64,000 nucleotides of DNA from Schistosoma haematobium (GCF_000699445.3 NC_067200.1:4604950-4668949); one strand, 5' to 3'; numbered from the stretch's first letter, positions 1 through 11,005 are shown. A program made the numbers and translations. The notes: a model not told the origin generated them from the sequence alone.

Positions 1-29
1 CCACAGAAGATTGTTGCTGACGGTGGTTG

Positions 30-125
30 GCTAAGCGCCTGGCGCAAGACTGATAGGTCCTGATTTCAAACCCCGAGAGACGGGGTCATGGATCCTCACC
101 GCTGAGGAGCTCCACAATTGTGTAC
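30..125 (+). repeat. SINE-B relic (tRNA-like head and start of hammerhead)
   Basis: The segment carries the degenerate tRNA-like head of the SINE-B family (goes through GATAGGTCCTG, then a B-box-like TTTCAAACCCC) followed by the start of the hammerhead region (CGCTGAGGAG). Homology stops before stem II is closed, so the ribozyme is incomplete. It is an old 3'-truncated copy; the call rests on similarity to the better copies at 25.9 kb and 41.6 kb. Confidence 0.55.
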
Positions 126-130
126 TAGTT

Positions 131-925
131 CCTTACAATTATCCTCTCATCATTTTTTTTTAATTTTTCAAAATTAGAAAATAGTTGATAAGTGAATCTA
201 TTAAATATATTGAATTCATATCATGATTTTGTTTCAACTGTTCGGAGGGCGGTGAGGGGGGAGAGGGATATTTTTGTGTTTAATTATTCAAAATTATTAA
301 ATGAAAAATGACATAAAATTGAAGTATTCACTGTATCATTCATCAAAGAAATCATAACAGTAAAAACAATAAAAACATTCAACGGTTTTTCTCAGTTTCT
401 CATCAGATGAAATGAGATAAGAGAGGCGAAGAGAACTATGGAATATTTTCATTATAATAAATAATTCGATTAAGTATTCATTTCCACCACCACCCCCTCG
501 CTCCCCTCCCCTTTTTTGTCAATTTCAAACAACTCTCTTTTTTTCTCCCTCTCTCTCTCTCTATTTGTCGTTTGGTCAGTGATTCAATGTAACGATGAAA
601 AAAAAGTGGTTGAGGAAAATCATGGATGACTAGGTTATCATTATTATTCTCTATTTTTTCTCTCTTTCTCTCTTTCTTTTTTCTCTCTGTTTTTCATCAT
701 GTTTTATTACGTTTGATTAGGTTGTGTTTAGGTTGATTTTATTGTGAAATAATTAGATCAAATTTTTTTTAAAGTTTTTTTTCATAAAAAAAGAAAAAAA
801 ACAATGAAAGACAACACATCTATTTTCAATTAGTAGCTATAGGAAACGTTACTGCTGATGTATCATAATAATAATTATGGGCAATGAATGGAAATAAATA
901 CTGAATTAATTAAATTAATTTTTCT
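131..925. other. AT-rich non-coding stretch with pyrimidine runs
   Basis: No open frame of note and no recognised repeat. It contains C/T-rich runs near 485-570 and 655-690, poly-A/T runs, and otherwise AT-rich sequence typical of a schistosome intron or intergenic DNA. Confidence 0.5.
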
Positions 926-929
926 TTGT

Positions 930-1277
930 GTGACGACGGACCACCGGTGAACTCGAGGAAGCTGTAAGAGGCTCAGAAGGAGCCGAAGACGTCCCATCCA
1001 ATCACCTTTCGGAAGAATGTTCTAGAATTCCAACGTGTAGCTTCCCGATTGGATAATGCTAATAACCCTCTGTATGCGGATTGGAAGACTGTAATGATGA
1101 TTTCGTTCTCACTAAAAACTATAAATACCTGACAATTTTGTACTATGATTGACACTGTTTGGAATAATATTCCTTTCGTTAGTCTTCTGTCTTCTTACTG
1201 CGACTTGGAAGGGTCTTGGTGTTCTAGTGCTCAGTTATTCGCGGTATATCGAGAAATCAGCTTTTCAAGATATAACA
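930..1277 (+). mobile_element. Solo LTR-like repeat, family L2 (TATA box visible)
   Basis: This segment matches the inverted copy at 34945-35340: both share GGAGCCGAAGA, ATCCAATCA, TTCTAGAA, a TATA-like CTATAAATACC about 100 bases further on, and an end in TATAACA. Ends in TG/TAACA in the better copy and an internal TATA box are what an LTR shows. No gag or pol lies beside it, so it is a solo or broken LTR. The short open frames here are by-products of the LTR. Confidence 0.6.
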
Positions 1278-1289
1278 CTTTGTTTTTTT

Positions 1290-1534
1290 AAGTCAAGGAT
1301 AATTATGAATAGGTTGCATAATATTATGTTGTGGTGGTTGGTATTCAATATCATTCTTAAACCTCGTATACAGTTCGTCTTGACAACTGTCACTAGATAA
1401 CGCCCCAACGGTATATTAATCAGAAGGAGAATACGAAATATTGATTACGTTTATTATGGGATCACACACACACAGATATCAAAAATTACAGGTGCGTTAA
1501 ACAAGCATGAAATAGTTGTGCCAAAAGCCAAGTA
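1290..1534. other. Unassigned non-coding sequence
   Basis: Between an LTR and a LINE 3' end. It has a short CACACACA run near 1467 and nothing else that I recognise. Confidence 0.4.
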
Positions 1535-1915
1535 ATCGAGCGAGTGAGCGAGTCAATCAGTCAGTCAGTAACAACGTAGAACTTCGTACGTACGTACATC
1601 AATTCGAGTTGCCACACCATATTAGCACAGAGATGCAGTTGTCGATTCAAAACCCTTAGTACTAGATGTAGTAAAATTATAAGCTGTAATCAGAAAAATT
1701 AGGGTTTGAAGATGTTATTCAAGGAGTATAATCCAGTGAAATAAATTTGGGAAGAGAAAAGAAGAAAGGGACATGAAGAATTCAGAAGATTAGAATTTGG
1801 GGGAACACAAAAAGTGGATGCACCTGCACCATTGCAAACGATTTTGAGCCATGTGAGCGAGTGAGTCAGCGAATATGAGTACGAGTAAGCGAGCGAGAGC
1901 AGCGAATATGAATAA
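1535..1915 (-). mobile_element. SR2-like RTE LINE, 3' end fragment
   Basis: Read on the minus strand this matches the 3' part of the LINE at 24541-25097: the end of the ORF (GGTGCAGGTGCATCCACT), an untranslated stretch with ATTATACT and AAACCCTAAT, then GTACGTACGTAC, TTCTACGTTGTT and a TGAC-type tail (here CAGTCAGTCAGT on the plus strand). From memory, SR2/SjR2 RTE elements of schistosomes end in TGAC repeats, which is why I use that name. It is strongly 5'-truncated. Confidence 0.65.
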
Positions 1916-1919
1916 CATG

Positions 1920-2230
1920 GTCATATACATACATAGTAAAATGAATGAATCATCGAATCAGTTTAGCCGTTAGTAGTAAGGCTAGCAGCGTGAATAAATG
2001 CATGGGCAGTAAACAATGCTCAAGCAAACATGTTGATACATTCGAAACAATAATAAAGATAAAATGATATAGATAAGTTGTTGTACGGATGTCTCAGTTC
2101 GTTAATAAGTTAGCAGAATTACTTAACCGAATTAAATGTGAACCAACTCAATTGCACGTGAGTTGCTATAATGTATTAATTGTAGTCAAATATGTAAACT
2201 ATTGAAAGTTAATATAATGGTTTAATATTT
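1920..2230. other. Unassigned non-coding sequence
   Basis: Contains GAGCGAG/GAGTACG-type purine repeats at its left edge; otherwise AT-rich without recognised content. Confidence 0.4.
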
Positions 2231-2231
2231 A

Positions 2232-2635
2232 AGTATTTTTAATAGTTGAGATTATGAGTCCATTGAAGTTAGATCATTATGGGAAACCTGAAAGCAATGG
2301 ACGGACGTTTTGTCTTATTGTGAGACTTTTCAGCAGTGAGTATACATGATCCTGCCTCGCGAGATATGAATCCAGGACCGATCGATTTCGCAAGCGAACG
2401 TTTAACTTCAAGATCACAGAGCTGACTAGCCGGCATCTAACTAACCCACGAAATTAAGCGACACATCCATCATTGTCTTTAGTGAGTTAATATTTCACGA
2501 AATTTCCGATTGAATTCCACTGGTCACTGTTTCTCACTAGAACTCCAGGAAATACCTCATGAAGTCAGTCACTAGTGAGCATATGTTGAATAATCTCTAA
2601 AGGGGGTTTGTAGATATTATGGTAATTTTTTTAAT
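2232..2635 (-). repeat. SINE-B copy, near full length, inverted
   Basis: Read on the minus strand it runs from the family 5' end (CTCACTAGTGACTGACTTC at the right) through the CAATTTCGTGG-type spacer and tRNA-like head to the hammerhead and 3' end (at the left). The hammerhead core is mutated (CTGAAAA instead of CTGAnGA). At 2576-2640 it runs into the 3' end of another inverted copy, giving one of the recurring head-to-tail junctions of this family. Confidence 0.75.
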
Positions 2636-2795
2636 ATTTGAGATCATGAGTCAATTGAAGCGAGGCGGGATCGTGGATGAGCACTGCTAAGGAGTCTCAT
2701 AGTAAGACGAAACTGCCATCCATTGCTTCCAAGTTTTCCATGATGGTCTAGCTTTAAATGACTCATGATTTCAACTATTGAAATGAGATATTTGT
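2636..2795 (+). repeat. SINE-B short copy with inverted ends and hammerhead
   Basis: A short copy that starts with the reverse complement of its own 3' end (TTTGAGATCATGAGTCAATT) and continues directly with GGCGGGATCGTGGATG, the hammerhead and the normal 3' end (ATGACTCATGATTTCAAC). The two ends are therefore inverted repeats of about 22 bases. Hammerhead core reads CTAAGGA, with the essential G of CTGA changed, so it should be inactive. Confidence 0.7.
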
Positions 2796-3039
2796 TCATT
2801 GTCATCATTATCATTCCAATAACTATTTCTTCACTTGTCATCTAATAATGATTATTCTAACGAGCTATTTTGTCTATTTTTTTGTTATGGTTAAAGACTT
2901 TCGATGATTGACAAGTGGATTTTGGATTATTTCCCTGAAAGCATCTCAATTATATTAAAATTATATTATTCATATTAATAATCCGAAAAGTGACCAGGTT
3001 TGAGACAAAATATATCGTTTAAAATTATGGTATGTGAAA

Positions 3040-3400
3040 GATTAACTTCGCGAGATACTTAATATCCGTTGACCGGATACTATCAGTAACAGACTACTGT
3101 GGAAGAGAACAAACCAGTTTCTATCTGAAGAGGAAATTACGAAAAGGCATTGGAAGTGGATAGAACATATATTAGGAAAATCACTAAACTGCATCACGAG
3201 GCAAATCCTAACTCGGAATCCTAAAGGAAAACGGAAAAGAAGAATAAGATACAGACTGAGTCAAGAATAAGAAGTACACATGAAAAGATTGAATAACATC
3301 TGGTAATAGCTGTAAAGGAGTGGCCAGGACAGAGTTGGGTGGAGAATTCTGGTTGGAGGCTTGTACTCCTTCACGAGGGGTAACAAGCGTAAGTAAGTAA
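3040..3400 (+). mobile_element. RTE-A LINE, 3' end of the RT ORF
   Basis: Conceptual reading in broken frames matches the C-terminal region shared with 24030-24480 and 47950-48397: a WERTNQ-like segment, then GKRKR-like basic stretch, then the WRILVGGLCS-like end and the GTAAGTAAGTAA tail. Frameshifts and stops are present. I place it in the RTE-type LINEs, from the family C-terminal layout only. Confidence 0.7.
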
Positions 3401-3660
3401 TGTGACGAATTATCTGTGCGATAAAATAAAATTGCCCATGTTGAACTGACTAGTATAAATGGTAACTTTATTAAGGTTATATGTTAAGTGAAATTGTGAA
3501 TTTCAATATTCAGAATAAATATGAATAAATGTTCCCTTTATGCTTCGTAGAATGAAGTGAATTCACAGCTGTACATCAATGTGAAACAAAGAGGAAGCAT
3601 ATCCTTAACATAACCAAAAATGAAAAGGTCGGCTTGAGAAATTAATACAAAGCTTAACTA
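3400..3660. other. Unassigned non-coding sequence
   Basis: AT-rich sequence between a LINE tail and a Penelope-like relic; nothing recognised. Confidence 0.4.
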
Positions 3661-4130
3661 AATTGAACATTTTTCTCAGGAAGTTCGATTATCGTAAGTT
3701 GAAGATTTCAGCATCTATATCATCTTTAAATTCGATTCTCATTAGAACAGTTTTCTTTTAAATTGTCGATGATTTTTCAGAATGTAGTCTAGGAGTTCAG
3801 TTTCTAACGACTGATTTAGCTGGAAAGCCGTTTCGGACGAGTATTTGTCTAACTTAAGATATTTAACCTCCCCTTTCTTTTACAGATGTAAACTCAATGG
3901 CTTAATGTGCCTCATTAAATCCCCTAAGCACTTCTAAATTTAATGTACTATCTTTACAGAGAATGAACTTATCCTCCATATATCGATAGTAAAATGTAAA
4001 CTTATAACTAAACTGTTAAAGTGAATCACTTTCTCGTTTAGCATATGGACATTTTTGGACATACATCCGATTAGAAATACGTTGGAATCTTGAATAGATG
4101 GAAATTTTAAGAAGCTTAGCACTCAGATCA
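3660..4130 (-). pseudogene. Penelope-like element, reverse transcriptase relic
   Basis: On the minus strand at about 4000-3950 a frame reads FYYRYMEDKFILCK, which resembles the YVDD region of Penelope-like reverse transcriptases (usual RYVDD). It is followed by NLEVLRGFNEAH and AIEFTSVKE, which resembles the segment after that motif in the same family. The catalytic first Asp is replaced (MED) and stops interrupt the frame, so it is dead. The evidence is motif likeness only; other Penelope pieces at 34.6-37.2 kb support the presence of the family. Confidence 0.5.
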
Positions 4131-5630
4131 ATCAGAAATCAACAAATATATCAAAATCAACCCCAATTACCGAACATTAGGAAAATCCTGGACAAATAAA
4201 GGACTCCTACTCAGATTATTCCGTTATAGCACAACAATCACTAATTAAGAATGTTGACGACAGGACAAACCGTAAGTCATATAAGGAGAAATTAGAAAAC
4301 CTTACTTCAACATGGTGTTATTCAGAAGAACACTGAAAGCTTCCCGACAAAGCCATTCAGCCCAGAGAACAAAATTTCACTAAAATGTTTAAATATTAAG
4401 ATGTTAGCTAGTAAATGATTGAATGGTGATCCCACTGTAACTCTATACATTTATCTATAGATTACTCCGTTATATTTGAAATTCACATTCATGATGCATT
4501 TCAGTAGCAACTCTTTTGTGATATGAATTACAACTGTAATTACCAATTGTCAAAATGGATTATTGGAATGATAATCGATAAATCAAGATAATGAATTGAA
4601 GTATGGCCAAGTATTGGCTGCTGACGAAATCATATTACAAATGTAAACTCCATATGATTAAAAATCAAAGATAAGGCCACCATCAAGATGGGTAGATTCT
4701 TATATACGAAATATGAACATAAAGTAAACATGGTAAAATCTCATGGGTGATTGCGGGAAATTAGCTTGTAGGCCACTTATTATACAATCGTTTAATACTA
4801 GGAAGTTGGGTATAATCTTTGGGCACTGTATTAGTTTCGTTGTTATCATGGACCAATATATTGCTTTAACTGATTTAATAGTATTCGTATGTGTATACAA
4901 GCGTTACTATGCGTTAGAGTTAAACTTGAGATTTACGGATTTGAAATAATAACATAAAATGTCTACCTAAACTTAATTTGTGATGTAAAACTAAGCGGTT
5001 GGGCTAATGATATATCTCAATTCATGGTTAATTAATAAGTAAGAGATGCTAATGAATACATGCTTCTGGTCAAAATTTAACTTAATTTTTCTAAAGGATA
5101 CATGTCTACAGTAATAATTGAGTTTGGGCCTATATTTCAATTCGGATTAGTCAATAAAAGTTTCCTAAACACCCTTGATTTTCTCACTCAAATAGCTAGT
5201 TGATCTCGCCTATAATCAACGTATAAATCATTATCACAGTCGATTGAAATAGCATAAACTACAGAATTCAATAGTCTCTACAACTATTTGTATGAACTGA
5301 CTAATGTTAAAAATATAAGCTAATGAATGTTGAATCAGCAATCTCAGGTTTAATTATTCACTGCAAGACCTTAGGTCCTTGAGATTGATTGATAATGAAC
5401 TCATGGATGAGAACTTCTCAAGTGTGTCATAATGTGATTAAACAGTTGTCTAGTGATTTATGATTGTCAACCATTGTTTAACAAACTTTACTATGCTTTC
5501 TAAAGTATCTTTTCAATTATCTTAATTGAATAGTTACTGAATTTCTCTTACAGATTTTAGCATGTTTCCTGGAAGCATCTAGAAGTTCAAGATCACACAT
5601 AATTCAATTAGTACGCTCAACTAACCTTCT
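4130..5630. other. Long AT-rich stretch without recognised genes
   Basis: Several short random open frames on both strands, none with motifs or splice context. No repeat family of this window recognised. Probably intron or intergenic DNA. Confidence 0.5.
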
Positions 5631-5639
5631 ATATAAAGC

Positions 5640-6021
5640 ATGTTCTATACTTCCAGCTTTTTGTTAGGTATGCTGGGGAATATACCAATCATTATCATAT
5701 TAAGTCTAATGATGTCCTTGGACTCTAAATGGGCATTCCCTATTGGCCGTTATTTATTTCACTTGTTGAATATTGTACAGATGTTGTTTCCTATTTTTAT
5801 GGTACGATGTGGTCTGTTTGGTTAGTATATAAATAGAGTATGTCTGAAATACAATGATTCATAACTCAGAGGCTGTGACTTGCGTTCTAGACTCAACTGG
5901 CTGGGCTAGACAGGGAAGCAGGGCCAATCGGGACTCTAGGTCCTCCTTACGTGTTTTACGTGTCACTGATTCGATCGATAAAACGCTGCTTATCAAAACC
6001 TGCAGTCCACACGTTACAACA
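5640..6021 (+). mobile_element. Solo LTR-like repeat, family L1
   Basis: Shares with 28225-28554 and 38540-38916 the series TATGGTACG.TGTGGTCTG, a TATA-like TATATAAA, AATACAATGATTCATA, CTGGGCTAG.C.GGAAGCAGG, GGACTCTAGG and a terminal TTACAACA (TTATAACA in others). The order TATA box, possible polyadenylation signal, then CA-3' end fits an LTR. The left edge is approximate. No internal retroelement genes are adjacent. Confidence 0.65.
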
Positions 6022-6340
6022 CTTTTTGCTTAGTAGTTAGGAATTCAACAGGAGATCTCTTGGGCTCAGAAATCAGTTGGGAAATTTATGAAAGTATAAA
6101 CGTTCAAATTTATGGCTGATTCACTTTATCTTTTTTAATTTAAAAATCATCTTCAACAAATGACCAAGATCTCAAGAAATTAAAACCATGCAGTTAACTT
6201 GATACCCCGACATTTTTTAGTTAAAATACAAAATTATACATATTAAATTTTATTTATTTCTTAATATCAAGCGATCTTCATTCGAATCGTCAGATAGGAT
6301 AAAAGACCTAATGAGTATGGAATTGTTAAGCTTTTTTGAT
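6022..6340. other. Unassigned AT-rich sequence
   Basis: Nothing recognised between the LTR and the next SINE. Confidence 0.4.
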
Positions 6341-6780
6341 TAAGATCATGAATCGATCGATGTTAGACCTGAATGCACTGGACGGCCGTTTAGTCCTTGT
6401 ATGAGAGACCTCAGCAGTGGGCACTCATGATTCCGCACACATGATTCGATGACATGACTTTCGATCTCAAGCCCGAACACTTAACCTCCAGACCAGCGTA
6501 GCTAATCCAAGTCAGGTAGAGACAGGTATCTATCACAGACAATGGAAGATAGTTGCGCAATCTCATGGATTGTTTGAACATCGTAGAATGCCGGCCGGCT
6601 CATGGATCTCAGGCATGAGACCGAAAGTTATGTATTTTAATCCCTTCGGTGCGACATTGTGGATGTGCACTTCAGTTCAGTCTCATACTAGGACGAAACG
6701 GCTGTCTAGTGCTTCCAAGTTCTCAATGGTAGTTTAACATAGATTGATTCATGATCTTACCAACCATGAGACTTGAAATG
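6340..6780. repeat. SINE-B inverted dimer (degenerate)
   Basis: The left half (6340-6500) is a minus-strand SINE-B 3' part with head; the right half (6500-6780) is a plus-strand copy that begins with the spacer AGCTAATCC..GTCAGGTAGAGACAGGTATC and ends with the usual 3' end. The layout is the same as the cleaner palindrome at 25.6-26.1 kb. Both hammerheads are damaged: left CTGAGGT with TAAAC, right core lost. Confidence 0.7.
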
Positions 6781-6789
6781 TAAAAATCT

Positions 6790-7255
6790 AGTCACTCCCT
6801 TCATTCAAGTCGTAAACTAGAACAAAGTAACATTTAAAACTTCAACTAAAATCATTTCAATAAAGAAAGTTCTCTATGTCAAATTGTCAATTTTAAATAA
6901 CTTCTCACCCTTTTTCCATTATTTATAACCAATTAAAACCTACAATAAAATTTGATTATTCTATCATTGAGAGATTAAACCATAATTATCTAATAGTTGC
7001 TAACTTCTCAGTTTTGGAAAATTAATTTTAATTATATCAATTAATTATTATGAAATCAAATGATTACATCATCAGTAATGGATTAACTATTAATCTCCAA
7101 ATTCATTCATCATTATATTTGTCAAGTTGACATGTCACTAAACGATAACATTTCTTGTATATGCCTGTATCTATTTATGTGTGATTAGTTTTAATGAGAA
7201 AATTTATTGGAACAATCTATCATGATGTATTTTTGATTAGGAGTAAAACAAAAAT
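6790..7255. other. Unassigned AT-rich sequence
   Basis: Poly-A/T rich, no open frame, no recognised repeat. Confidence 0.4.
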
Positions 7256-7261
7256 AGATAC

Positions 7262-7435
7262 TAGGTTCGAATCTCGTAGGGGTGGGATCGTGGATATGCA
7301 CTGTTGAAGAGTTTCAAAAGAGGACAAAACGGCTGTCCAGTGCTTCTAGGTTTTTTACGATGGTCTAGTTTCAAATGACTCATGATATCAACTGTTAAAA
7401 TCGCTATAATATCCACAAAAATCTATTTTTATATT
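7262..7435 (+). repeat. SINE-B 3' part with degenerate hammerhead
   Basis: Begins at the B-box region (GTTCGAATCTCGTAGGGGTG), goes through a decayed hammerhead (CTGTTGAAGAG...GGACAAAAC) and the normal 3' end, then runs through TATCCACAAAAATC and TATTAATCAACATATGC into the 5' end of the next copy. It is the upstream member of a head-to-tail pair. Confidence 0.7.
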
Positions 7436-7728
7436 AATCAACATATGCTCACTAGTGACTGACTTCATGAGGTGTTTCCTGGAATTCTAGTGAGAAGCAG
7501 AGACCAGTAGAATTCAACCAGGTTTGTTGTGAAATATTAACTCACTAAAGACAATGATGGATGTGCCACTCAATTTCGTAGATTAGTTGAAGTTAGACAT
7601 TAACACTGTTGGATACCGGTCGGTCAGCTGAGTGGTCTTGAAGTTAAGCGTTCTCTCGCAAGAGCGATAGTTCCTAGATTCATATCTCGCGAAGCAGGAT
7701 CATGGATGCGCATTGCTGAAGAGTCCCT
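7436..7728 (+). repeat. SINE-B 5' part, cut inside the hammerhead
   Basis: Starts CTCACTAGTGACTGACTTC, continues through the GTGAGAAGCAG and CAATTTCGTAG spacer and the tRNA-like head, and stops after the first strand of stem II (GAAGAGTCCC). The next bases belong to an RTE-A LINE tail in inverse orientation, so the LINE piece interrupts or truncates it. Confidence 0.75.
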
Positions 7729-7795
7729 TACTTACTTAATTACGCCTGTCACCTCTAATGGAACATTGGCCGCCAACCAGGATTCTCCATATATA
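7728..7795 (-). mobile_element. RTE-A LINE 3' tail fragment
   Basis: Plus-strand reading TTACTTACTTAATTACGCCTG followed by GGAACATTGGCCGCCAACCAG is the reverse complement of the RTE-A 3' end (compare 37738, 39240 and 47343). Only about 65 bases remain. Confidence 0.65.
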
Positions 7796-8100
7796 ATTAT
7801 TATCATAATTGTATGAATCATTAAAGATCACTATTATGATTATTGGGTTTTGTGAGTAGTTAGTCATTCGAAAAATATTACGACTAAATGGACGGTAGCT
7901 TTCAACAAATAGATAAAACTGATATCAATATTCGAATAAGGTTCAGTAATTCAAGGTATTTTGTTAATAGAAACATTGTTTAATCACTTCTAGTCCTGTA
8001 GCACTTAAATAACTATTTTAGACTAATTATTTATTTATTATTATTGATATATTCATTATTTCAGTTATAATAAGTTACTAGAAATTGGCAGATTGTTATT
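7796..8100. other. Unassigned AT-rich sequence
   Basis: No recognised content. Confidence 0.4.
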
Positions 8101-8102
8101 AT

Positions 8103-8258
8103 AATCATGAACCGATCAATATTAGATCACTATTGAAAATCTGGAAGAACTAGGTGGCCGTCTCGTCCAAGGACAGGACTCCTCAGTAGTGCATATCCTT
8201 AATCTCACACGCGAAGATCGAATCCAGGACCTTCGTTTTCGCGCGATGTAACGTGTAT
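8103..8258 (-). repeat. SINE-B 3' part, inverted
   Basis: Minus-strand copy from the tRNA-like head (RC of GAATCCAGGACC) to the 3' end. Hammerhead core CTGAGGA is kept but GAAA is changed to GAGA, so cleavage is unlikely. Confidence 0.7.
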
Positions 8259-8259
8259 T

Positions 8260-8880
8260 TAAATAATATATTCTTTATCAAGACAGTTTTCGTCACTCAT
8301 TAGTTTCGGCTAAAGAACAGTTTAGTTTTAAAGAGCAGTGAATAATTACTTGTCCTTGTTTTTAACTCCTCATCAGTGCACACTGACAACCTAACCTGAA
8401 GTGGAAACTAGTAATTCCAGGTGTCATACTGGGTATATCAGACATATCAGACTGCTGAGTTGGAATCCTATGGTCTTTGTTCCTAATTTCGGTCAATCCG
8501 AACATTAGAAATCCTACTCAGTACTGACAGTACAACTGCACGAATTATGGCACTACAGTGTAACTTTGCTAGCCTATTTATTAATTGGTGATGAGTGAAC
8601 ATATAACTATCACTTATTTGGATCAATTCATAAATTCGTTTGATGCCAATATGTTCTTTATCAAAGATTGATTTGACCTATTGAAATGTTGAAAACCCAG
8701 GGAGCACAAACACATCTGCTCTTCAGTAGTGTTCCATAATAATCACGTTAAGCATCGAACTCACAGGAAATCAATCAAAATGATGAATCAGTCTTTCAAC
8801 ACTCAACTTATTTGTCTCTTCTATATTTAATCAACTTCTCTCAAACATTAACTATTAAATGTTAAAGATTATGGTTCATA
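8260..8880. other. Unassigned AT-rich sequence
   Basis: No recognised repeat; only short random open frames. Confidence 0.4.
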
Positions 8881-8884
8881 GGTC

Positions 8885-9195
8885 ATATTGTGGTGTGTGC
8901 TACTGATTTCGATAGATATATATAGTATATATCATCAGTCGAAAGCGAAATGTTTGGCGGCAGAATGTTAAAAAGATCAAAGAAAAGAAAGCAAGAACAA
9001 AGAATGATTGATGTGGAAACGGAAGAACAATAAAGTCTAAAAAGATTGATTGACGTTTTGCAGAAGGAACAGCCAAGTTTGAGTCAATTAATTGATATTT
9101 GGCAAATGAACAATTTACTGTATGGTTCTTAGATGTTCTGTAATTTTGTGCTCGAATGAACTCGTTTGTCCTCACTTGTATTCTCGTACACTACA
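8885..9195. repeat. Dispersed repeat R1, copy 1
   Basis: Resembles 15930-16190: both hold TGTGTGCT.CTGAT.TCGATAGATAT, TGGCGGCAGAA/TGGAGGCAGAA, AAGATCAAAGAAAA, ACAATAAAGTCTGA-like, TTGTTCTCAGAT-like and CACTTGTATTCTCGT.CAC. Minus-strand open frames in the two copies are similar to each other but have no motif I can name. It may be a short transposon or an old duplication. Confidence 0.5.
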
Positions 9196-9330
9196 GTATA
9201 TTAGTCACAAAGGTAGATGATTCTTAAGATTATATCCCACTTCATACAATATAATATAGAAAAAAGATAGACAATACTTTTCCATTCCTAACAAAAAACA
9301 GTCATTTATATTAAATTCATTTGCCATTAT

Positions 9331-9700
9331 TTACTTGAATCTTTCAACTGATGTTTAGGACTGCAATTGATCGACACAAGCAAGTGGCTAACAGGATTTA
9401 ATAGCTAAATGGAGAACACGATTGCGTCTGAAGCGAACATTACTGGGTTCGAGTCCCAGAGTGAACATTAATTCTGAGATACAGATACATCGAGACGACG
9501 AGTCCCAAATAGGACGAAACGTGCATCCTGGATTCCACTGCTAGCCACTATCCATCTTTGCTTACAATCCTTGTGATTTAAGGTAATATTGAGGCATCCG
9601 CACACGATGTACATATACCAACAAAAGACTGATCAATTCCAATCCTAACCATCTATAGGGAGATTCAAACAAGTAATACAAAATAAATGCTAAAAAACAT
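9331..9700 (+). repeat. Smalpha-like SINE with inverted ends and damaged hammerhead
   Basis: The core shows the Smalpha tRNA-like head (AATAGCTAAATGGAGAACACG, then ACTGGGTTCGAGTC), the hammerhead region (GACGACGAGTCCCAAATAGGACGAAAC) and the family tail (CTAGCCACTATCCATCTTTG through ACTGATCAATTCC). It is flanked on the left by the reverse complement of the tail (TACTTGAATC...TTTAGGACTGCAATTGATC), giving inverted ends about 40 bases long. Core CTGA has become ACGA, so it should be inactive. Confidence 0.75.
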
Positions 9701-10735
9701 TCATCTGAACTAGAAATCATCCTTTATCATTTCAACGAAAGAAAAACACACACCTTCAATGTTGATCAGTATGAAGTACGTAATGAAATTGTTGTCATTC
9801 TTACTACTAATAAATTACTGTTAAGTAAAAGTTTTGCTTAGCTTTAGATAATGTAGAATTTTACTAACATCTAATTACCATGTTAAGAGAAAACATTAAT
9901 ATGACTAGTAATAATTGTTTCAAGACAATAATATCGGTGATGTTGAGAAACTGAACACATGAAACTGACAAGAATGAGAAAATAAAAGAAATGAATGAAT
10001 TATTGAATAATACCTGTAGTCAACATTATAGTGGGTTTACTGTCCTACTATAATCGATTTGAAATCTATAGAGTCCTGAATATTTACAATGGGAAATTGT
10101 AAACTTTTACTAATTCACTGATATCCTTTAAACATATTAGTGGGTATCTGGAATTGACGGCTCAGTGAAAACATCCACAATAGGGTGCAGATATTATCTG
10201 GCGAATCAATCATATAATTAATGAAACACGTTCTGGAATCAACTATTAATCATATATCAACTACACTGTTATATATAATGCATGGACACAAATATCATAT
10301 GTTGTCTTAAAGCCACATGTTGATAGGAAAATCAAAATACGTATAAGCCTGGGGGGACAATTATCGATCTGCGTAAGGTGATGAACAATCAGTATATATA
10401 TGGAATGTACACATTTATGTGGTTTTGACAATCGAGCTTCCTACGTACTCTTCGATTTCCACTTTTGCTTAAGTGGTTGAGTAAATATTTAGAAGTGTTC
10501 GCTGAAACACCTGAGAGAATACAACACGTATTGAATACAGAAATTCAAATGAGGAAAGTATCAAATTTGTAAAGCTCTTTTAAATAATCTAAGTAAAGTT
10601 ATCATAATGGAATCTTGATGAGACATAAATAATAGACAATAGACTATATTGAGATTTTTTTAAACCAATAAGATATCAAATTTCACAAAAATATGATGAA
10701 ATAAATATGTAACTTTCAGTTTAGATTGACATCAT
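9700..10735. other. Long AT-rich stretch without recognised content
   Basis: No coding motif or recognised repeat. Confidence 0.45.
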
Positions 10736-11005
10736 CAATGGATCAATGTTAGACCACCATTGAAAACCTTGAAGCACTGAACGACCATCTCATCCTAGTA
10801 TGAGACTCACCAGCAGTGAGTATCCACAATCCTATACATGGGATTTGAACCCAGGGTCTTCGGTTTCACGTGTAAACGCTCAGCCTGTAGGCCACTGAGC
10901 CAGCATCGAGTGGCATCGGTGTTTAACCTCATCCAATCTACAAAATTGCGCGGCCATCCACCATTGTCATCACTGAACAACTGCAGCACTCGAACCCAGA
11001 ACCTT
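10736..11005 (-). repeat. SINE-B copy, inverted
   Basis: Minus-strand copy with a clear tRNA-like head (RC of GCCACTGAGCCAGCATC and GATTTGAACCCAGGGTC) and 5' spacer (RC of CAAAATTGCGCGGCCATCC). Hammerhead is degraded (RC of GACTCACCAGCAGTG). It is followed by a second B-box region (RC of CTCGAACCCAGAACC) at 10988-11005, so it is one part of a compound copy. Confidence 0.75.
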
